33,536 bases of DNA, from the NCBI GenBank assembly GCA_964415045.1, contig CAYPZL010000043.1, positions 1 through 33,536 of the forward strand. Reading direction: 5' to 3'. Made by a program: the position numbers and the translations under genes. Positions within the stretch are counted from its first letter, which is position 1, and each line of letters starts with the position of its first letter. Below the pieces are notes generated by a model, which did not search any database, was not told where the DNA came from, and was given only the letters and a program-made list of their open reading frames with translations. Origin of the DNA: CAYPZL01 sp964415045 (GTDB lineage: Bacteria; Planctomycetota; Phycisphaerae; Sedimentisphaerales; Anaerobacaceae). This document shows positions 17,590 through 26,037 of this stretch, one piece after another.

Positions 17590-18282
17590 TCAGTCGATTT
17601 CCTTGATCTTCATGTTGCGGAAGTAGATCGGGGCGCCGGCGTGTTTGCCCTGGAGGCCGACGTGTCCGTGCGTGGGAAGCTCGGCGAAGGGCGTGCTCAG
17701 CCACGAAGGAATCTCGCTGCCGTCCGGATTCGTTTTCGCGCTGGTCCACAGGGCCATGTTCATCTCGGTGACCAGCTCGCCGTTGAGCATGACGTAGATC
17801 ATCTGGTCCCGGCACGTCACGGTCATGCGGTTCCACTGGCCCGGCTGCTTGACCATGCTCTTGCTCGCGGGCAGATGGCCGAAGATGGCGCCGCACTGCC
17901 AGGTCTTGGGACTGTTGGCCCACTGCTCGGCGAAATCGTCGGCGATCTGGACCTCGACCGAATTCGGAATCCAGTTCTTCATATCGGTGCAGTAGACAAT
18001 CACACCGCTGTTGGTCCCCTTGTCGGTCTTGAACTCCAGGTCGACGATGAAATTGTCATAGTCCTTCTTCGTCCAGATCACCTGGTCCTCGCTGGCGGTC
18101 AGGATGCCGTCCTCGAACGTCCAGACGCCCGCCGGATACAGCGCATCCGACAAATCCGGGGCAAACAAATCCTGCCACTGCGACACGTTCGGGTGCGCCT
18201 TGGGCGGAACCGAGACCGTCTGACTGCACGAGGACAGCAACAGAACGACGCTCAACATCGTCAAAGCCAACATCTTCTTCAT
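17590..18282 (-). CDS. DUF1080 lipoprotein (3-keto-disaccharide hydrolase domain)
   Basis: 230 residues. ATG 18282 is chosen because GGAG precedes it by about 6 bases and it opens a lipoprotein signal with lipobox LSSC (C19). A longer frame to 18336 lacks both. The body is a DUF1080 / 3-keto-glucoside-hydrolase-like beta-jelly roll: WQDLFAPDLSDAL, GVWTFEDGILTAS, NFIVDLEFKTDKGTNSGVI, NSVEVQI, QWNRMTVTCRDQMIYVMLNG, GHVGLQGKHAGAPIYFRNMK. The family includes 3-keto-disaccharide hydrolases that act on oxidised sugars; many Planctomycete paralogues have no known substrate. It is probably surface- or periplasm-anchored. It is transcribed alone, with a candidate promoter at 18348-18377. Confidence 0.88.
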   Translation of the reverse strand: MKKMLALTMLSVVLLLSSCSQTVSVPPKAHPNVSQWQDLFAPDLSDALYPAGVWTFEDGILTASEDQVIWTKKDYDNFIVDLEFKTDKGTNSGVIVYCTDMKNWIPNSVEVQIADDFAEQWANSPKTWQCGAIFGHLPASKSMVKQPGQWNRMTVTCRDQMIYVMLNGELVTEMNMALWTSAKTNPDGSEIPSWLSTPFAELPTHGHVGLQGKHAGAPIYFRNMKIKEID

Positions 18283-18347
18283 TTTCAGCTCCTTCTCAAA
18301 ACAGGTTGCTACTGACGCGTGTAATCCATGGAACACGCCAAACGGGT

Positions 18348-18377
18348 ATTATATACGGCCGCCCTTGCCCTTGTCGC
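18348..18377 (-). promoter_or_regulatory. Candidate promoter of the DUF1080 gene
   Basis: On the minus strand, GCGACA (4/6), an 18-base spacer and a perfect TATAAT (18348-18353), about 65 bases before the ATG at 18282. Confidence 0.4.
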
Positions 18378-18566
18378 CGCCAAAATCGGAGTCTTTCGTT
18401 GTCCCGACGTTGCCAGCAACATGGCGGTTCGCCGATATTTTCCGGATACATCCCTGGAAACGTGGAAATACTTTTGCTCGTCCACGACTACAAATGTGGA
18501 TGCACCAGAGAGGTGCCCTACCTGGAAAACCACGTGAAAGGGGTCCGTCGTGAAGCAACCACAAAT

Positions 18567-18674
18567 TTGCTCGAGAAGTATGAAAACAACCGGGACAAAT
18601 ACCTCACGTTCGAATCCTTCTTCCCGGAATTCGTCGATTTCCTGAATGAGTATGCCGGCAAGACTGCACGGTAG
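18567..18674 (+). pseudogene. C-terminal remnant of a DUF4932 paralogue
   Basis: The frame ending at TAG 18674 encodes LLEKYENNRDKYLTFESF and continues FPEFVDFLNEYAGK. This is nearly the same as the C-terminus of the complete gene downstream (YESQRDKYPTFESF, FPEFVTFFNEYAEK). Over the last 72 comparable bases (from 18590 and from 19949) I count 58 identities, with many differences at third codon positions. The copy therefore diverged under protein-level constraint before it was lost. The region 18337-18566 upstream shows no recognisable remainder of the gene and no good start, so most of the gene was deleted or rearranged. It lies 148 bases before the chosen start of the intact paralogue. Confidence 0.65.
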
Positions 18675-18822
18675 GGCGCGCCCGGGAAGACTGAAACAAA
18701 ACCATGACAACAGACATTTCGGGAGAGATACAATGAACAGAAGCACCAAGAACTATGAAATCGAAAAACCACACGCCACTTTGGAGAATATAGACCTCCG
18801 CAATAAGGGGATTCCATGGAGC

Positions 18823-20028
18823 ATGAAAAAGAAGCCGGCTGCAATCAGTGTACTGGTTTTCAGCATCGCTTTGTCTTCCTCCGCTCTTGCTGTCGACAAT
18901 CCAACTGCGGCGTATAGAACGAATGTCGGCAAGATCACAATCGAGGTGGACCCCCGGGTCGAGTTGATCGGGATCGTTTTTCGTCTGGCCGGCAATCCGG
19001 AATACAATGACGGTACGCTGCGGCCGTATGCCAAAGCGATCGAAAAGCACTTCGGCGATTTCGACAATCACCCGGTGGTCAAGATGGCCGTCCGGCTTCG
19101 CAACACGCGTTTGATGAGTTGCGACGGCCCGATGTCACTGGCGGTCCATATTGATCGCGACTACCGGTTGCGCAAGACCTCCGAAGATTGGCCTTCCACG
19201 CTCGACTACCGATGGGAGAAACAGGAGACGGCCGAGTTCCTGGAGAAACTCCGGCACTTCGCCGCCGAGACGAAGTTCGACGAGTTCTTCAAGGCTCAGG
19301 GGCCTATTTATGAACAGGGTATTCGCCCTTGTGCATGCGTCATGGCGCAAAAAGACGTCAAGGTGATCAACGAGGAACTGGCTCGCTGCGCACCGAAAGA
19401 GTGCCTGGAAAGCCCGGGTGTTATGGTCTTCAAAAGCCTCCTGAGGGACGACTTCGGGCAGTGGCTCAGTGATTTCTATGGGCTCGCGAATACGGGCGAC
19501 CTCAGGCTGGTGTTGGGATTTGTCAACGGCTTTGCCAACTATGGGCCCCGATTCACAGACGGCCGCATCAATGAGAAATACGCCATCATCGGCATGCGCC
19601 CCTTCGACCCGGCGAACACGGTCATATTCCTGCCGCAGCAAATAGGGATCGTCGCCCACGAGTTCTGTCATTCCTTCACCAATCCGGTCGTGGACAAGTA
19701 CATGGACCGGCTACGACCGACCGGTGAGAGGCTGTACAAAAAACACGGTCCGGCCTTGCGCAGGAGGGGCTGTCAAGAATGGCGATCCATGATGTATGAG
19801 ACCGCGGTGCGGGCCTGTGTCGCGAGTTTCATTCGCAACTCCATTGTGGATCCGGGCTATATGGATCATTACCTGAAACGAGAGGCCAGCCATGGATTCG
19901 TCTGGATCAAAGATGCGGGTGATTTTCTCAAAACCTATGAGAGCCAGCGGGACAAATACCCCACGTTCGAGTCCTTCTTCCCGGAGTTTGTCACATTTTT
20001 CAATGAGTACGCAGAAAAGGTCGGCTGA
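18823..20028 (+). CDS. DUF4932 putative secreted metalloprotease
   Basis: 401 residues from ATG 18823, which opens a clean signal peptide (MKKKPAAISVLVFSIALSSS, cleavage near ALA). Its Shine-Dalgarno is distant (AGGGG, 12 bases). An in-frame ATG at 18733 with GGGAGA would add 30 residues before the signal and is the alternative. The mature protein carries a zincin-type HEFCHSF motif (H279, E280, H283), preceded by NTVIFLPQQIGIVAHEF, the pattern of the DUF4932 family. That family is predicted to be peptidase-like; activity here is inference from HExxH. A third zinc ligand is not assigned (MYETAVRACVA downstream is a candidate region). Cysteines are frequent. The C-terminus is duplicated in the remnant at 18567-18674, showing a tandem gene family. 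Confidence 0.75.
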   Translation: MKKKPAAISVLVFSIALSSSALAVDNPTAAYRTNVGKITIEVDPRVELIGIVFRLAGNPEYNDGTLRPYAKAIEKHFGDFDNHPVVKMAVRLRNTRLMSCDGPMSLAVHIDRDYRLRKTSEDWPSTLDYRWEKQETAEFLEKLRHFAAETKFDEFFKAQGPIYEQGIRPCACVMAQKDVKVINEELARCAPKECLESPGVMVFKSLLRDDFGQWLSDFYGLANTGDLRLVLGFVNGFANYGPRFTDGRINEKYAIIGMRPFDPANTVIFLPQQIGIVAHEFCHSFTNPVVDKYMDRLRPTGERLYKKHGPALRRRGCQEWRSMMYETAVRACVASFIRNSIVDPGYMDHYLKREASHGFVWIKDAGDFLKTYESQRDKYPTFESFFPEFVTFFNEYAEKVG

Positions 20029-20081
20029 GGCCCACGCGTTCGGCGTTGGCACGTCCCGTCTCGCGCAGCGGGCCGGATCGC

Positions 20082-20102
20082 CTTGTCCACCCGGCGGACA
20101 AG
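20082..20102. other. 7-bp stem-loop downstream of the DUF4932 gene
   Basis: CTTGTCC, a 7-base loop, then GGACAAG, 54 bases after the stop codon. No T-tract. It may be a weak terminator or 3' stabiliser. Confidence 0.4.
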
Positions 20103-20159
20103 CTCTTGACGCGGACGGGCGCCTGCCTGTCATGGCGAGAGACTTCGGGAGGTTGTGCC

Positions 20160-20276
20160 ATGAGAAACGTTGTGCTGCTTGCCCTGGACCAGGAGGCCGG
20201 GGACCATCACACCTTCATCGCCGAGAACAAGGACAACTGGAAGACCGTCCGCGTGTTCGACACCTATGTCGAGTGA
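20160..20276 (+). CDS. 38-residue small protein with strong ribosome-binding site
   Basis: GGGAGGTT sits 6 bases before ATG 20160 and the frame ends at TGA 20274-20276. The product begins MRNVVLLALDQEAGDHHTF and is acidic and hydrophilic after a short hydrophobic start, with no transmembrane segment or cysteine. I recognise no family. The near-perfect Shine-Dalgarno argues that it is translated. It could also be the left-over 5' end of a lost gene. Confidence 0.45.
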   Translation: MRNVVLLALDQEAGDHHTFIAENKDNWKTVRVFDTYVE

Positions 20277-20309
20277 CACGTTGCGCGCGAGAGGTTCCGA
20301 CGGTCCGCC

Positions 20310-20879
20310 TTACGGACTACCGGCGCCGAGAGCGTCCATCAGGCGCTCCTGCGCCATCACGGGGATGGTGATGGTGGCTCCGATCGACTCGCCGTTGGCC
20401 AGGCGCGCCTGGACGGAGGCGGCAATGTCGGCCGCGGCGTCAAGGGCGCCTTGCGTCGTCAGCCCCTCCGAGACCTGCTCCGGAACGCCGACGGCGGCGC
20501 CCTCGGACTGGCGATTCATCAGACGTTCCTGAATGGGTTCCGGAACCTGCGCCGCCGTACCGAGGGCCCCCTGGGCCGTCAAACCCTCTCGCAGCTCCAC
20601 GGTGACGCCCAGGGCCGCCGCCACAGACTCGCGATTCATCAGACGCGCCCGGGCGTCCTCGCTAAGACCCGGGGCGACCGCGAGACCTCTTGGAGCCGGC
20701 GCGTTGGCCACCACTTGTTCGACAATGCCCACTCCGGCACCCGTTGCCTGGCCGACTGTCGCGCCGTAGCCTGCCAGCCAGGGACCTTGCGGATCGGGGC
20801 CGGACTGCCCCACGGCCGTGCTGCCGGCCGCAACGACCAGCATCACCGGGACCACCAGCAAAAACCTCTTTTTGGCCAT
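20310..20879 (-). CDS. Secreted protein with 20-residue repeats
   Basis: 189 residues. ATG 20879 follows a perfect AAGGAGGT on the minus strand and opens a signal peptide (FLLVVPVMLVVAAGSTAVG). A much longer frame to 21119 lacks support. From residue 79 the sequence is periodic: RL recurs at 79, 119, 159 and 179, and GL at 99 and 139, a strict 20-residue unit of the form (R/G)L...(A/G)A...V....(E/A). Examples are RLMNRQSEGAAVGVPEQVSE and GLTTQGALDAAADIAASVQA. The units alternate in type, giving a 40-residue super-repeat. I do not recognise the repeat family. Small residues with a single E/Q-rich edge suggest an extended or helical-solenoid surface protein. It lies beside the 167-bp multi-stem element. 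Confidence 0.6.
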   Translation of the reverse strand: MAKKRFLLVVPVMLVVAAGSTAVGQSGPDPQGPWLAGYGATVGQATGAGVGIVEQVVANAPAPRGLAVAPGLSEDARARLMNRESVAAALGVTVELREGLTAQGALGTAAQVPEPIQERLMNRQSEGAAVGVPEQVSEGLTTQGALDAAADIAASVQARLANGESIGATITIPVMAQERLMDALGAGSP

Positions 20880-21165
20880 TTCCCAACCTCCTTGTCCTTG
20901 CGAGCTGCAAATCTTCTTTCTTGGTTCCTTGCGATCCGTCCGCGTCGCCGCCGGCGCGGAACGCAACCGCAGAATCAACACACGGCTCTCAAGCCGAAGA
21001 CACTCCTTAGACCTCCTCCAGAGGTATCCAAGTGGCGTGCAGGCTGGCCTCCCCGCTCGGCGTGCTACATGGCCTCGGCACAGCCGGCCCATGATGTCTA
21101 TCCCCGCATGGTGAGGCATTATATCGCCAAACCCTCATTTGTCAAGTCTAAAATGTGAAGTAGAG

Positions 21166-21332
21166 TTTTGCAAAATGGAGATTAGGCTTGTATTCTTCAA
21201 GGAAATCGTTGGTTTGATTTCCTTGAAGACGGAGCTTAAATACCAATACCCAATGCACTTACGTGCTCGGGAGGAAAAATCGACAAGAAGATTTTTCCTC
21301 CCTAAAGTAAGCCTAATCTCCATTTTGCAAAA
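21166..21332. repeat. AT-rich 167-bp element with three nested/serial stems
   Basis: Perfect 24-bp terminal inverted repeats (21166-21189 and 21309-21332; the outer ends read TTTTGCAAAA) enclose two perfect hairpins. Hairpin 1 is CTTCAAGGAAATC / GATTTCCTTGAAG (21195-21207 / 21216-21228, 8-base loop). Hairpin 2 is GGGAGGAAAAATC / GATTTTTCCTCCC (21269-21281 / 21290-21302, 8-base loop). A 40-base linker between them contains a small GCAC-TTAC-GTGC hairpin. Short unpaired joints (5 and 6 bases) complete a three-way-junction shape. The element is strikingly AT-rich against its surroundings. No real gene is in it, and no target-site duplication is obvious. It could be a MITE-like non-autonomous element, a structured RNA or a replication/recombination site. 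Confidence 0.8.
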
Positions 21333-21417
21333 GTTCAGATGTGAATTTGGCGAAATACAACACAACAAGGCCTGGTACGACAGGCAAATTCACCGGCAAC
21401 AGGGATCGAACGTCGGG

Positions 21418-23838
21418 TCATTTGCGCAGGACCTCGCCCGGATTCATGTCTCGACGGATCGACCGGTCGCCCACGCGAAGCTTAAGCGTGGCGTGACGGG
21501 TGGCCTCGATTCGATAGGAAACGACCCGGCCGTTGCGCCAGGCGATGTCCACCAGGAAGCCGCCCCGGGCCCGCAGGCCCGACACCGAGCCGTCCTTCCA
21601 CGCCGCCGGCAAGGCCGGCAGCAGATGCACCGTCCCATCGTGGCTTTGCAGCAGCATCTCGGCGATGCCGGTCGCGCCGGCGAAGTTTCCGTCGATCTGA
21701 AAGACCCGTCCCGGCCAACACCCGTTCATCAGGTTCGGGAACGCGTTTCGGCCGATCAGCCGATTCAGATACCAGTGGGCTTGGTTTCCGTTGCGCAACC
21801 GGGCGAAGAAGCAGCTTTTCCAGGCGTTGCTCCACCCGACGTCGCCGCCGAAGCCGCGTCGCTCAAGGGTCTTGTCGGCCGCCTCGAAGAGCGCGGGATC
21901 GCTCGGTGTGATCAATGAAAACGGATGGAGGCCGATCAAGTGAGAAACGTGCCGGTGGGTCGGCTCGCGTTCCTTGTAGTCTTCGATCCACTCCTGAATC
22001 GTGCCGTCCTTGCCGACCCGAAATGCCGGCAGCTTCGCGACCGCCGCCTCGAGTTTCTCGCGAAACGCAGCGTCCCGATTCAGCACCCGCGATCCTTCGA
22101 TTACGGCCTGGAGGACCACTCGCACGATGGTTGTGTGGTACGTGGACCCGCGCGTGATCCGCAAAGCGGCGCCGGTCTGGGGATGGATATACGAGTTCTC
22201 CGGAGACGTAGACGGAACAACCACGAGCATGCCGTCCTGGTCTTGCATAAGATAGTCCAGGAGGAACTCGCCGGCTCCTTTGAGTACCGGATACGCGCAC
22301 CGGTCGAGGAAGTCCCGGTCGCCGGTGAACTCATAGTGCCGCCACAGGGTCATGGCCATCCACGCGCCGGCCAGCGGGTCCAGCACACCGTTTTGAAACT
22401 GCGATGCCCTGGTCGAGCCGCTGGGCGTTGTCCGGCCGAACAGATTCACCGCCGTGAACGCCACCCAGCCCCGAGCGTTGTAAAGGCGGCGCGCCGAGAT
22501 CCTCCCCTTTTCCGTTACGCGTGCGAACCAGTCGGCCAGTGGCTCCATTGTCTCCGACAGATTGCACAGATCGGCGGGCCAGTAGTTCATTTGCAGGTTG
22601 ATGTTGAGGTGGTAGTCGGCCTCCCACGGCGCCCACATATGGTGGTTCCAGATGCCCTGCAGGTTGGCCGGCAGCCGGCCGGGCCGACGCGAACTCGACA
22701 TCAAAAGGTAGCGCCCGTACTGGAAGTAGAGCGTCATCAGGCCGTTGTCGGCGCCGCCCTTCTTGACGGCCTCCAATCGCTCGTCGGTGGGCAGAGCGTC
22801 GTTGGCCGGTTGGCCACCTAAGTCGAGGGAAACGCGGTTGAAGTACGAACCGTGTTCGGCCGCATGGTCGCGCTGCAATTGAGCCCAGGACTTCCGCGCC
22901 ACTTCATCCAGAATGGCCTCGGCCTGCCGACCCGGATCAATCGTACGGTTGAAGTCCATTTTGTCCAAGCTAAAGTCCGTGGCCGCAGTGAACAGGATGA
23001 TCGCTTCGTCGGCGTTTGCGATGGCCAGCACATCTCCGTCGGCCTGGACCGTGCCACCAGCCGTGCGGACCAGCAATCGTCCGGCAAAACGCATGTGCGG
23101 GCCTCCGGGCCCCGACCCACCCGGGTTGTCCTCGGGCCCCTCCGGGGCGGCCACGTCCACAATCTGCCCATCCATATGCAGTCGATGGCCATCGACGGCC
23201 GTAACCTTCATGTCCTTGGCGCGAGTCAGGCGGACCTTCGCATTCAGCTTCCCCGGTTTGTCGGCGCCGAGCCGCACGGCCAGGACGTCATCGACCGCCG
23301 AGATCAGCACCTCCCGCTCCCAGCGGATCCCGTCCGCCCGATAGCTCACCCGAGCCACGCCGGTTTCGAGGTCGAGTTCCCGCCGGTACTGCGTCACATC
23401 GCTGCCGTGTCCCATCGCGACGATCAGGTCGGCCAGCGGTTCATACGAGCGAAAGCTCGTGGGTGACTGGGTCATCTTCTCGACGCCCAACTGACGCGCC
23501 TCGTCGATCCTGCCCTCCAGGACGAGCCGCTGGAGCTCCTTGAGATGCCCGGCAAAGCCTTCGGGGTATACGTCCAGCGGCGCGCCGGCCCAGAGGCTTT
23601 CCTCGTTCAGCGCCAGCCGCTCTTTCGGCACGGTCCCGAAGACCATCGCCCCCAGGCGGCCGTTGCCCAACGGCAGCGCCTCCTCCCACTTGTTCGCCGG
23701 CTGCCTGTACCAGAGTCGTTGCGCCGGGCGATCTTCTTTCGCGCTCTCAGCGGCAACGTTCGCCGACAAGCCCGCCGACGCCAACAGAAACAACGCCGGG
23801 ACAAAGAGTGAATGCATCGCTTTTCGTCGTCTGCTCAT
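21418..23838 (-). CDS. GH95-family alpha-L-fucosidase (or related glycosidase)
   Basis: 806 residues. ATG 23838 follows GAGGAC and opens a signal peptide (residues 1-30, SLFVPALFLLASAGLSANVAA). The N-terminal beta-domain (LWYRQPANKWEEALPLGNG, GAMVFG, LNEESLWAG) is the standard GH95 opening. The catalytic (alpha/alpha)6 barrel shows NLQGIWNHHMWAPWEADYHL and NINLQMNYWPADLCN, in which N412 and N414 correspond to the asparagine pair that works with the catalytic acid in characterised GH95 enzymes. The likely general acid is E616 in IQEWIEDYKEREPTHRHVSH. The C-terminal part keeps GGDVGWSNAWKSCFFARL. Family activity is inverting hydrolysis of alpha-1,2-L-fucosyl or L-galactosyl links; the exact substrate is open. 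It is the second gene of an apparent operon, 40 bases after the DUF2961/GH172 gene. Confidence 0.93.
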   Translation of the reverse strand: MSRRRKAMHSLFVPALFLLASAGLSANVAAESAKEDRPAQRLWYRQPANKWEEALPLGNGRLGAMVFGTVPKERLALNEESLWAGAPLDVYPEGFAGHLKELQRLVLEGRIDEARQLGVEKMTQSPTSFRSYEPLADLIVAMGHGSDVTQYRRELDLETGVARVSYRADGIRWEREVLISAVDDVLAVRLGADKPGKLNAKVRLTRAKDMKVTAVDGHRLHMDGQIVDVAAPEGPEDNPGGSGPGGPHMRFAGRLLVRTAGGTVQADGDVLAIANADEAIILFTAATDFSLDKMDFNRTIDPGRQAEAILDEVARKSWAQLQRDHAAEHGSYFNRVSLDLGGQPANDALPTDERLEAVKKGGADNGLMTLYFQYGRYLLMSSSRRPGRLPANLQGIWNHHMWAPWEADYHLNINLQMNYWPADLCNLSETMEPLADWFARVTEKGRISARRLYNARGWVAFTAVNLFGRTTPSGSTRASQFQNGVLDPLAGAWMAMTLWRHYEFTGDRDFLDRCAYPVLKGAGEFLLDYLMQDQDGMLVVVPSTSPENSYIHPQTGAALRITRGSTYHTTIVRVVLQAVIEGSRVLNRDAAFREKLEAAVAKLPAFRVGKDGTIQEWIEDYKEREPTHRHVSHLIGLHPFSLITPSDPALFEAADKTLERRGFGGDVGWSNAWKSCFFARLRNGNQAHWYLNRLIGRNAFPNLMNGCWPGRVFQIDGNFAGATGIAEMLLQSHDGTVHLLPALPAAWKDGSVSGLRARGGFLVDIAWRNGRVVSYRIEATRHATLKLRVGDRSIRRDMNPGEVLRK

Positions 23839-23878
23839 GATTGTCCTCGATTCGTGCAGCGGTGCCGTGGCGCGATCT

Positions 23879-25855
23879 TCAGTCGGACACGGCCTTGCGA
23901 TAGGAGTATACCCAGTACTGGTATTCGTTGGTCAGGCCCGCGTCGGCCGGTTCGAGCGCCGCCAGGGAGCCGCGCGTCTTTAGGCGCAGCGTAATCGCCG
24001 ATTTGCCGGCGGTCAGGGACGCGGGAATCTCGAACTCCGTGTCGCGGAAGCGTTTGTCGATCGCGTTCCAGTCGGGCCGGTAGCCTGCCGGCTGGTAGTC
24101 GCGCGATTCTTTCTTCTCCTGGAACAGGTGATACTGCGACCCCTGCTCGAACCATACGCCGGCGGGCTTGCCGTCGACGAAGACGTCCACGCTCTGGTGA
24201 TAGACCAGGTGGTTGATCCGCTTGCGCAGGCGCACGCCGTCGTTGTCGGGGTCGATCTGCACGCGGACCGTCGATTCCCCGTCGGTCCAGCGGCCGGCAT
24301 CGACGATCGGCTCGGTGTGGTTGCCCTCGTAGCAGGCGGTCTCGCATTGCAGACGCACCCTGTCCCCGGCCACCTTGTACCCGTGCTCCTTCTCGGAATC
24401 GACGTCGCCCACGTCCAGATGATCCGTCCGAACCAGCACCGGCTCCGGATTCCAGTAGTAGAACACCGCACTGCGAAAGGTCCCGTCGCAATCGTGGGTG
24501 AAGTTGTGGGCGTGGTCCTGGCCAAACGAGATTTCGTTCAGGAACGGCACGTAGTCGGCGATGTGGAAGCGGTAGCCGATCTTGTCGTTGAGCCCGCCGT
24601 GAAACGGGGTTTGCAGTTGAACGCGGATTCCGAAGGCGTGACAGAAGTAGTCCTCGCCGCCGGTGGTTTCGATGGCGGGGGTCTTGTTGCCGTCGATGTA
24701 CGTGCGGAAGTTGCCCTCGATGCTGCCGGCCAGATTGGCCGAGGTGCCTACAATGTGCCCGCTGCCGCGTATGTGGAGGTGGGCGAAATCGCCCTGCCCC
24801 GCCTTCACGAGAATGCCGTCGTTGTACTGCATGCGGAACACGCCCGCGCCTTCGGCCGGGTAGGGATTCGAATTCGACCAGCCCAGATCGTACGAGACGG
24901 TGACATCGTGGGCCGAGCGATTCTCCAGCCGCACGCGCATCGACTGCCAGAACGGCATGGGAAAGTAGAAGTACAGCCATTGCCCGTCGTAACCGCACGG
25001 AAGGCCCCGGGCCCGGTCCATCGGCGATTTGACGTAGCCGCCGAAAAAGACGGACGCCGGAACGTAGACCGCCGGCTCGGCCGGCGCATCGACGCGGATC
25101 TCGACCCACAGGTTGTCCAGCACCTCGCTCGAAACGTCCGAGGTCTTCAGTCGCATCGACCGCACCACGCCGGCGCCGTTTCGAGCGAATATCTGCTCCT
25201 TTGCCGCCGGCGCGACGGTGATGCTCCGCCGACTGCGCCGGTTTCCCCGATCCCGCCCGGGGAAGCTCCCCGGCGAGGCGGCGACTTTTGCGTTCCAGGC
25301 CGCCAACTGCTCCGGCGTCAGCGTTTCGGAGAAGCGCGGCTCGCGATAGAAGTGGCACGTGAACTGGTACCAGTGAGGCGTGTCGGTGCAGGTCGCCCGG
25401 AAGCGGCCGGAAAAACCGAGGCACGGGAACCCCCAGCGAGCGACGTGGAACTTGCCCCACAACGGCTGCGGGTGCGCCGGCACGTCGTTGACGAAGTAGC
25501 TGTCCCAGGGCTCGCGGTAATCCGGCGTCGCACGCGACGAGAGGTACAGCAGGACGTCGCCGACCTCGCCCGTGCCGAAGATATTCCCGATGCCGGTAGA
25601 CCACATTTGCACCAGCATTCCGGAGCCGTAGTCCAGGGCCAGCTCGTACTCGCCGCCGGCGACGCGCGTGTAGTTCATGAAGTCGCGGTACGTGCGCCCG
25701 GTCGGATTGTAGGAGCTGTAGGAGCGGGTCTTGACGCCCGTTCGGATCAGGGGCAGGTCCTCCCAGGTCACCGCCGGACTGCGTGTCCCCGCCGGACACG
25801 ACGCCGCCGTACAAATCCACACCACACACACAGCCCAACGAACGCGTTTGCTCAT
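23879..25855 (-). CDS. DUF2961 / GH172-family glycosidase
   Basis: 658 residues. ATG 25855 follows AGGAG (8-base spacing) and opens a signal peptide (MSKRVRWAVCVVWICTAASC). Mature residues match DUF2961, now GH172: WEDLPLIRTGVKTRSYSSYN, FMNYTRVAGGEYELALDYG, SGMLVQMWSTGIGNIFG, then the jelly-roll wall (FYFPMPFWQSMRVRLENRS, YFCHAFGIRVQLQTPFHGG, HDCDGTFRSAVFYYWNPEPV). A C-terminal beta-sandwich of about 200 residues follows, making the protein longer than minimal DUF2961 proteins. Characterised GH172 members act on difructose dianhydrides or D-arabinofuranosides; which applies here is unknown. The catalytic glutamates were not mapped. With the GH95 gene 40 bases downstream it suggests attack on a glycan carrying both furanosyl and fucosyl-type residues. 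Confidence 0.87.
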   Translation of the reverse strand: MSKRVRWAVCVVWICTAASCPAGTRSPAVTWEDLPLIRTGVKTRSYSSYNPTGRTYRDFMNYTRVAGGEYELALDYGSGMLVQMWSTGIGNIFGTGEVGDVLLYLSSRATPDYREPWDSYFVNDVPAHPQPLWGKFHVARWGFPCLGFSGRFRATCTDTPHWYQFTCHFYREPRFSETLTPEQLAAWNAKVAASPGSFPGRDRGNRRSRRSITVAPAAKEQIFARNGAGVVRSMRLKTSDVSSEVLDNLWVEIRVDAPAEPAVYVPASVFFGGYVKSPMDRARGLPCGYDGQWLYFYFPMPFWQSMRVRLENRSAHDVTVSYDLGWSNSNPYPAEGAGVFRMQYNDGILVKAGQGDFAHLHIRGSGHIVGTSANLAGSIEGNFRTYIDGNKTPAIETTGGEDYFCHAFGIRVQLQTPFHGGLNDKIGYRFHIADYVPFLNEISFGQDHAHNFTHDCDGTFRSAVFYYWNPEPVLVRTDHLDVGDVDSEKEHGYKVAGDRVRLQCETACYEGNHTEPIVDAGRWTDGESTVRVQIDPDNDGVRLRKRINHLVYHQSVDVFVDGKPAGVWFEQGSQYHLFQEKKESRDYQPAGYRPDWNAIDKRFRDTEFEIPASLTAGKSAITLRLKTRGSLAALEPADAGLTNEYQYWVYSYRKAVSD

Positions 25856-26037
25856 GGCACGATCTCCTGTCACCTATGCATCGGTCGAACACCGAGGGCT
25901 CCGGCCGACGTCGCCGCGGGGCCGCTCGATCGTACAACACCTTACCATGATGCCTGGAAATCTCAACCCTTCCGCCGGACGGCGGCAAGGGCCGGGCGTA
26001 TGGCACGCTCGCGCCGGGTGGAGCCGCCGCAATCGGC

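Noticed and set aside
18306..18566. 5' part of the frame leading into the DUF4932 remnant considered as a real gene start
   Set aside because: No ribosome site, no homology to the intact copy in this part, and it overlaps the DUF1080 promoter.
21139..21918. Plus-strand frame through the multi-stem element into the GH95 3' end
   Set aside because: It is made of both arms of inverted repeats plus antisense GH95 sequence; no ribosome site.
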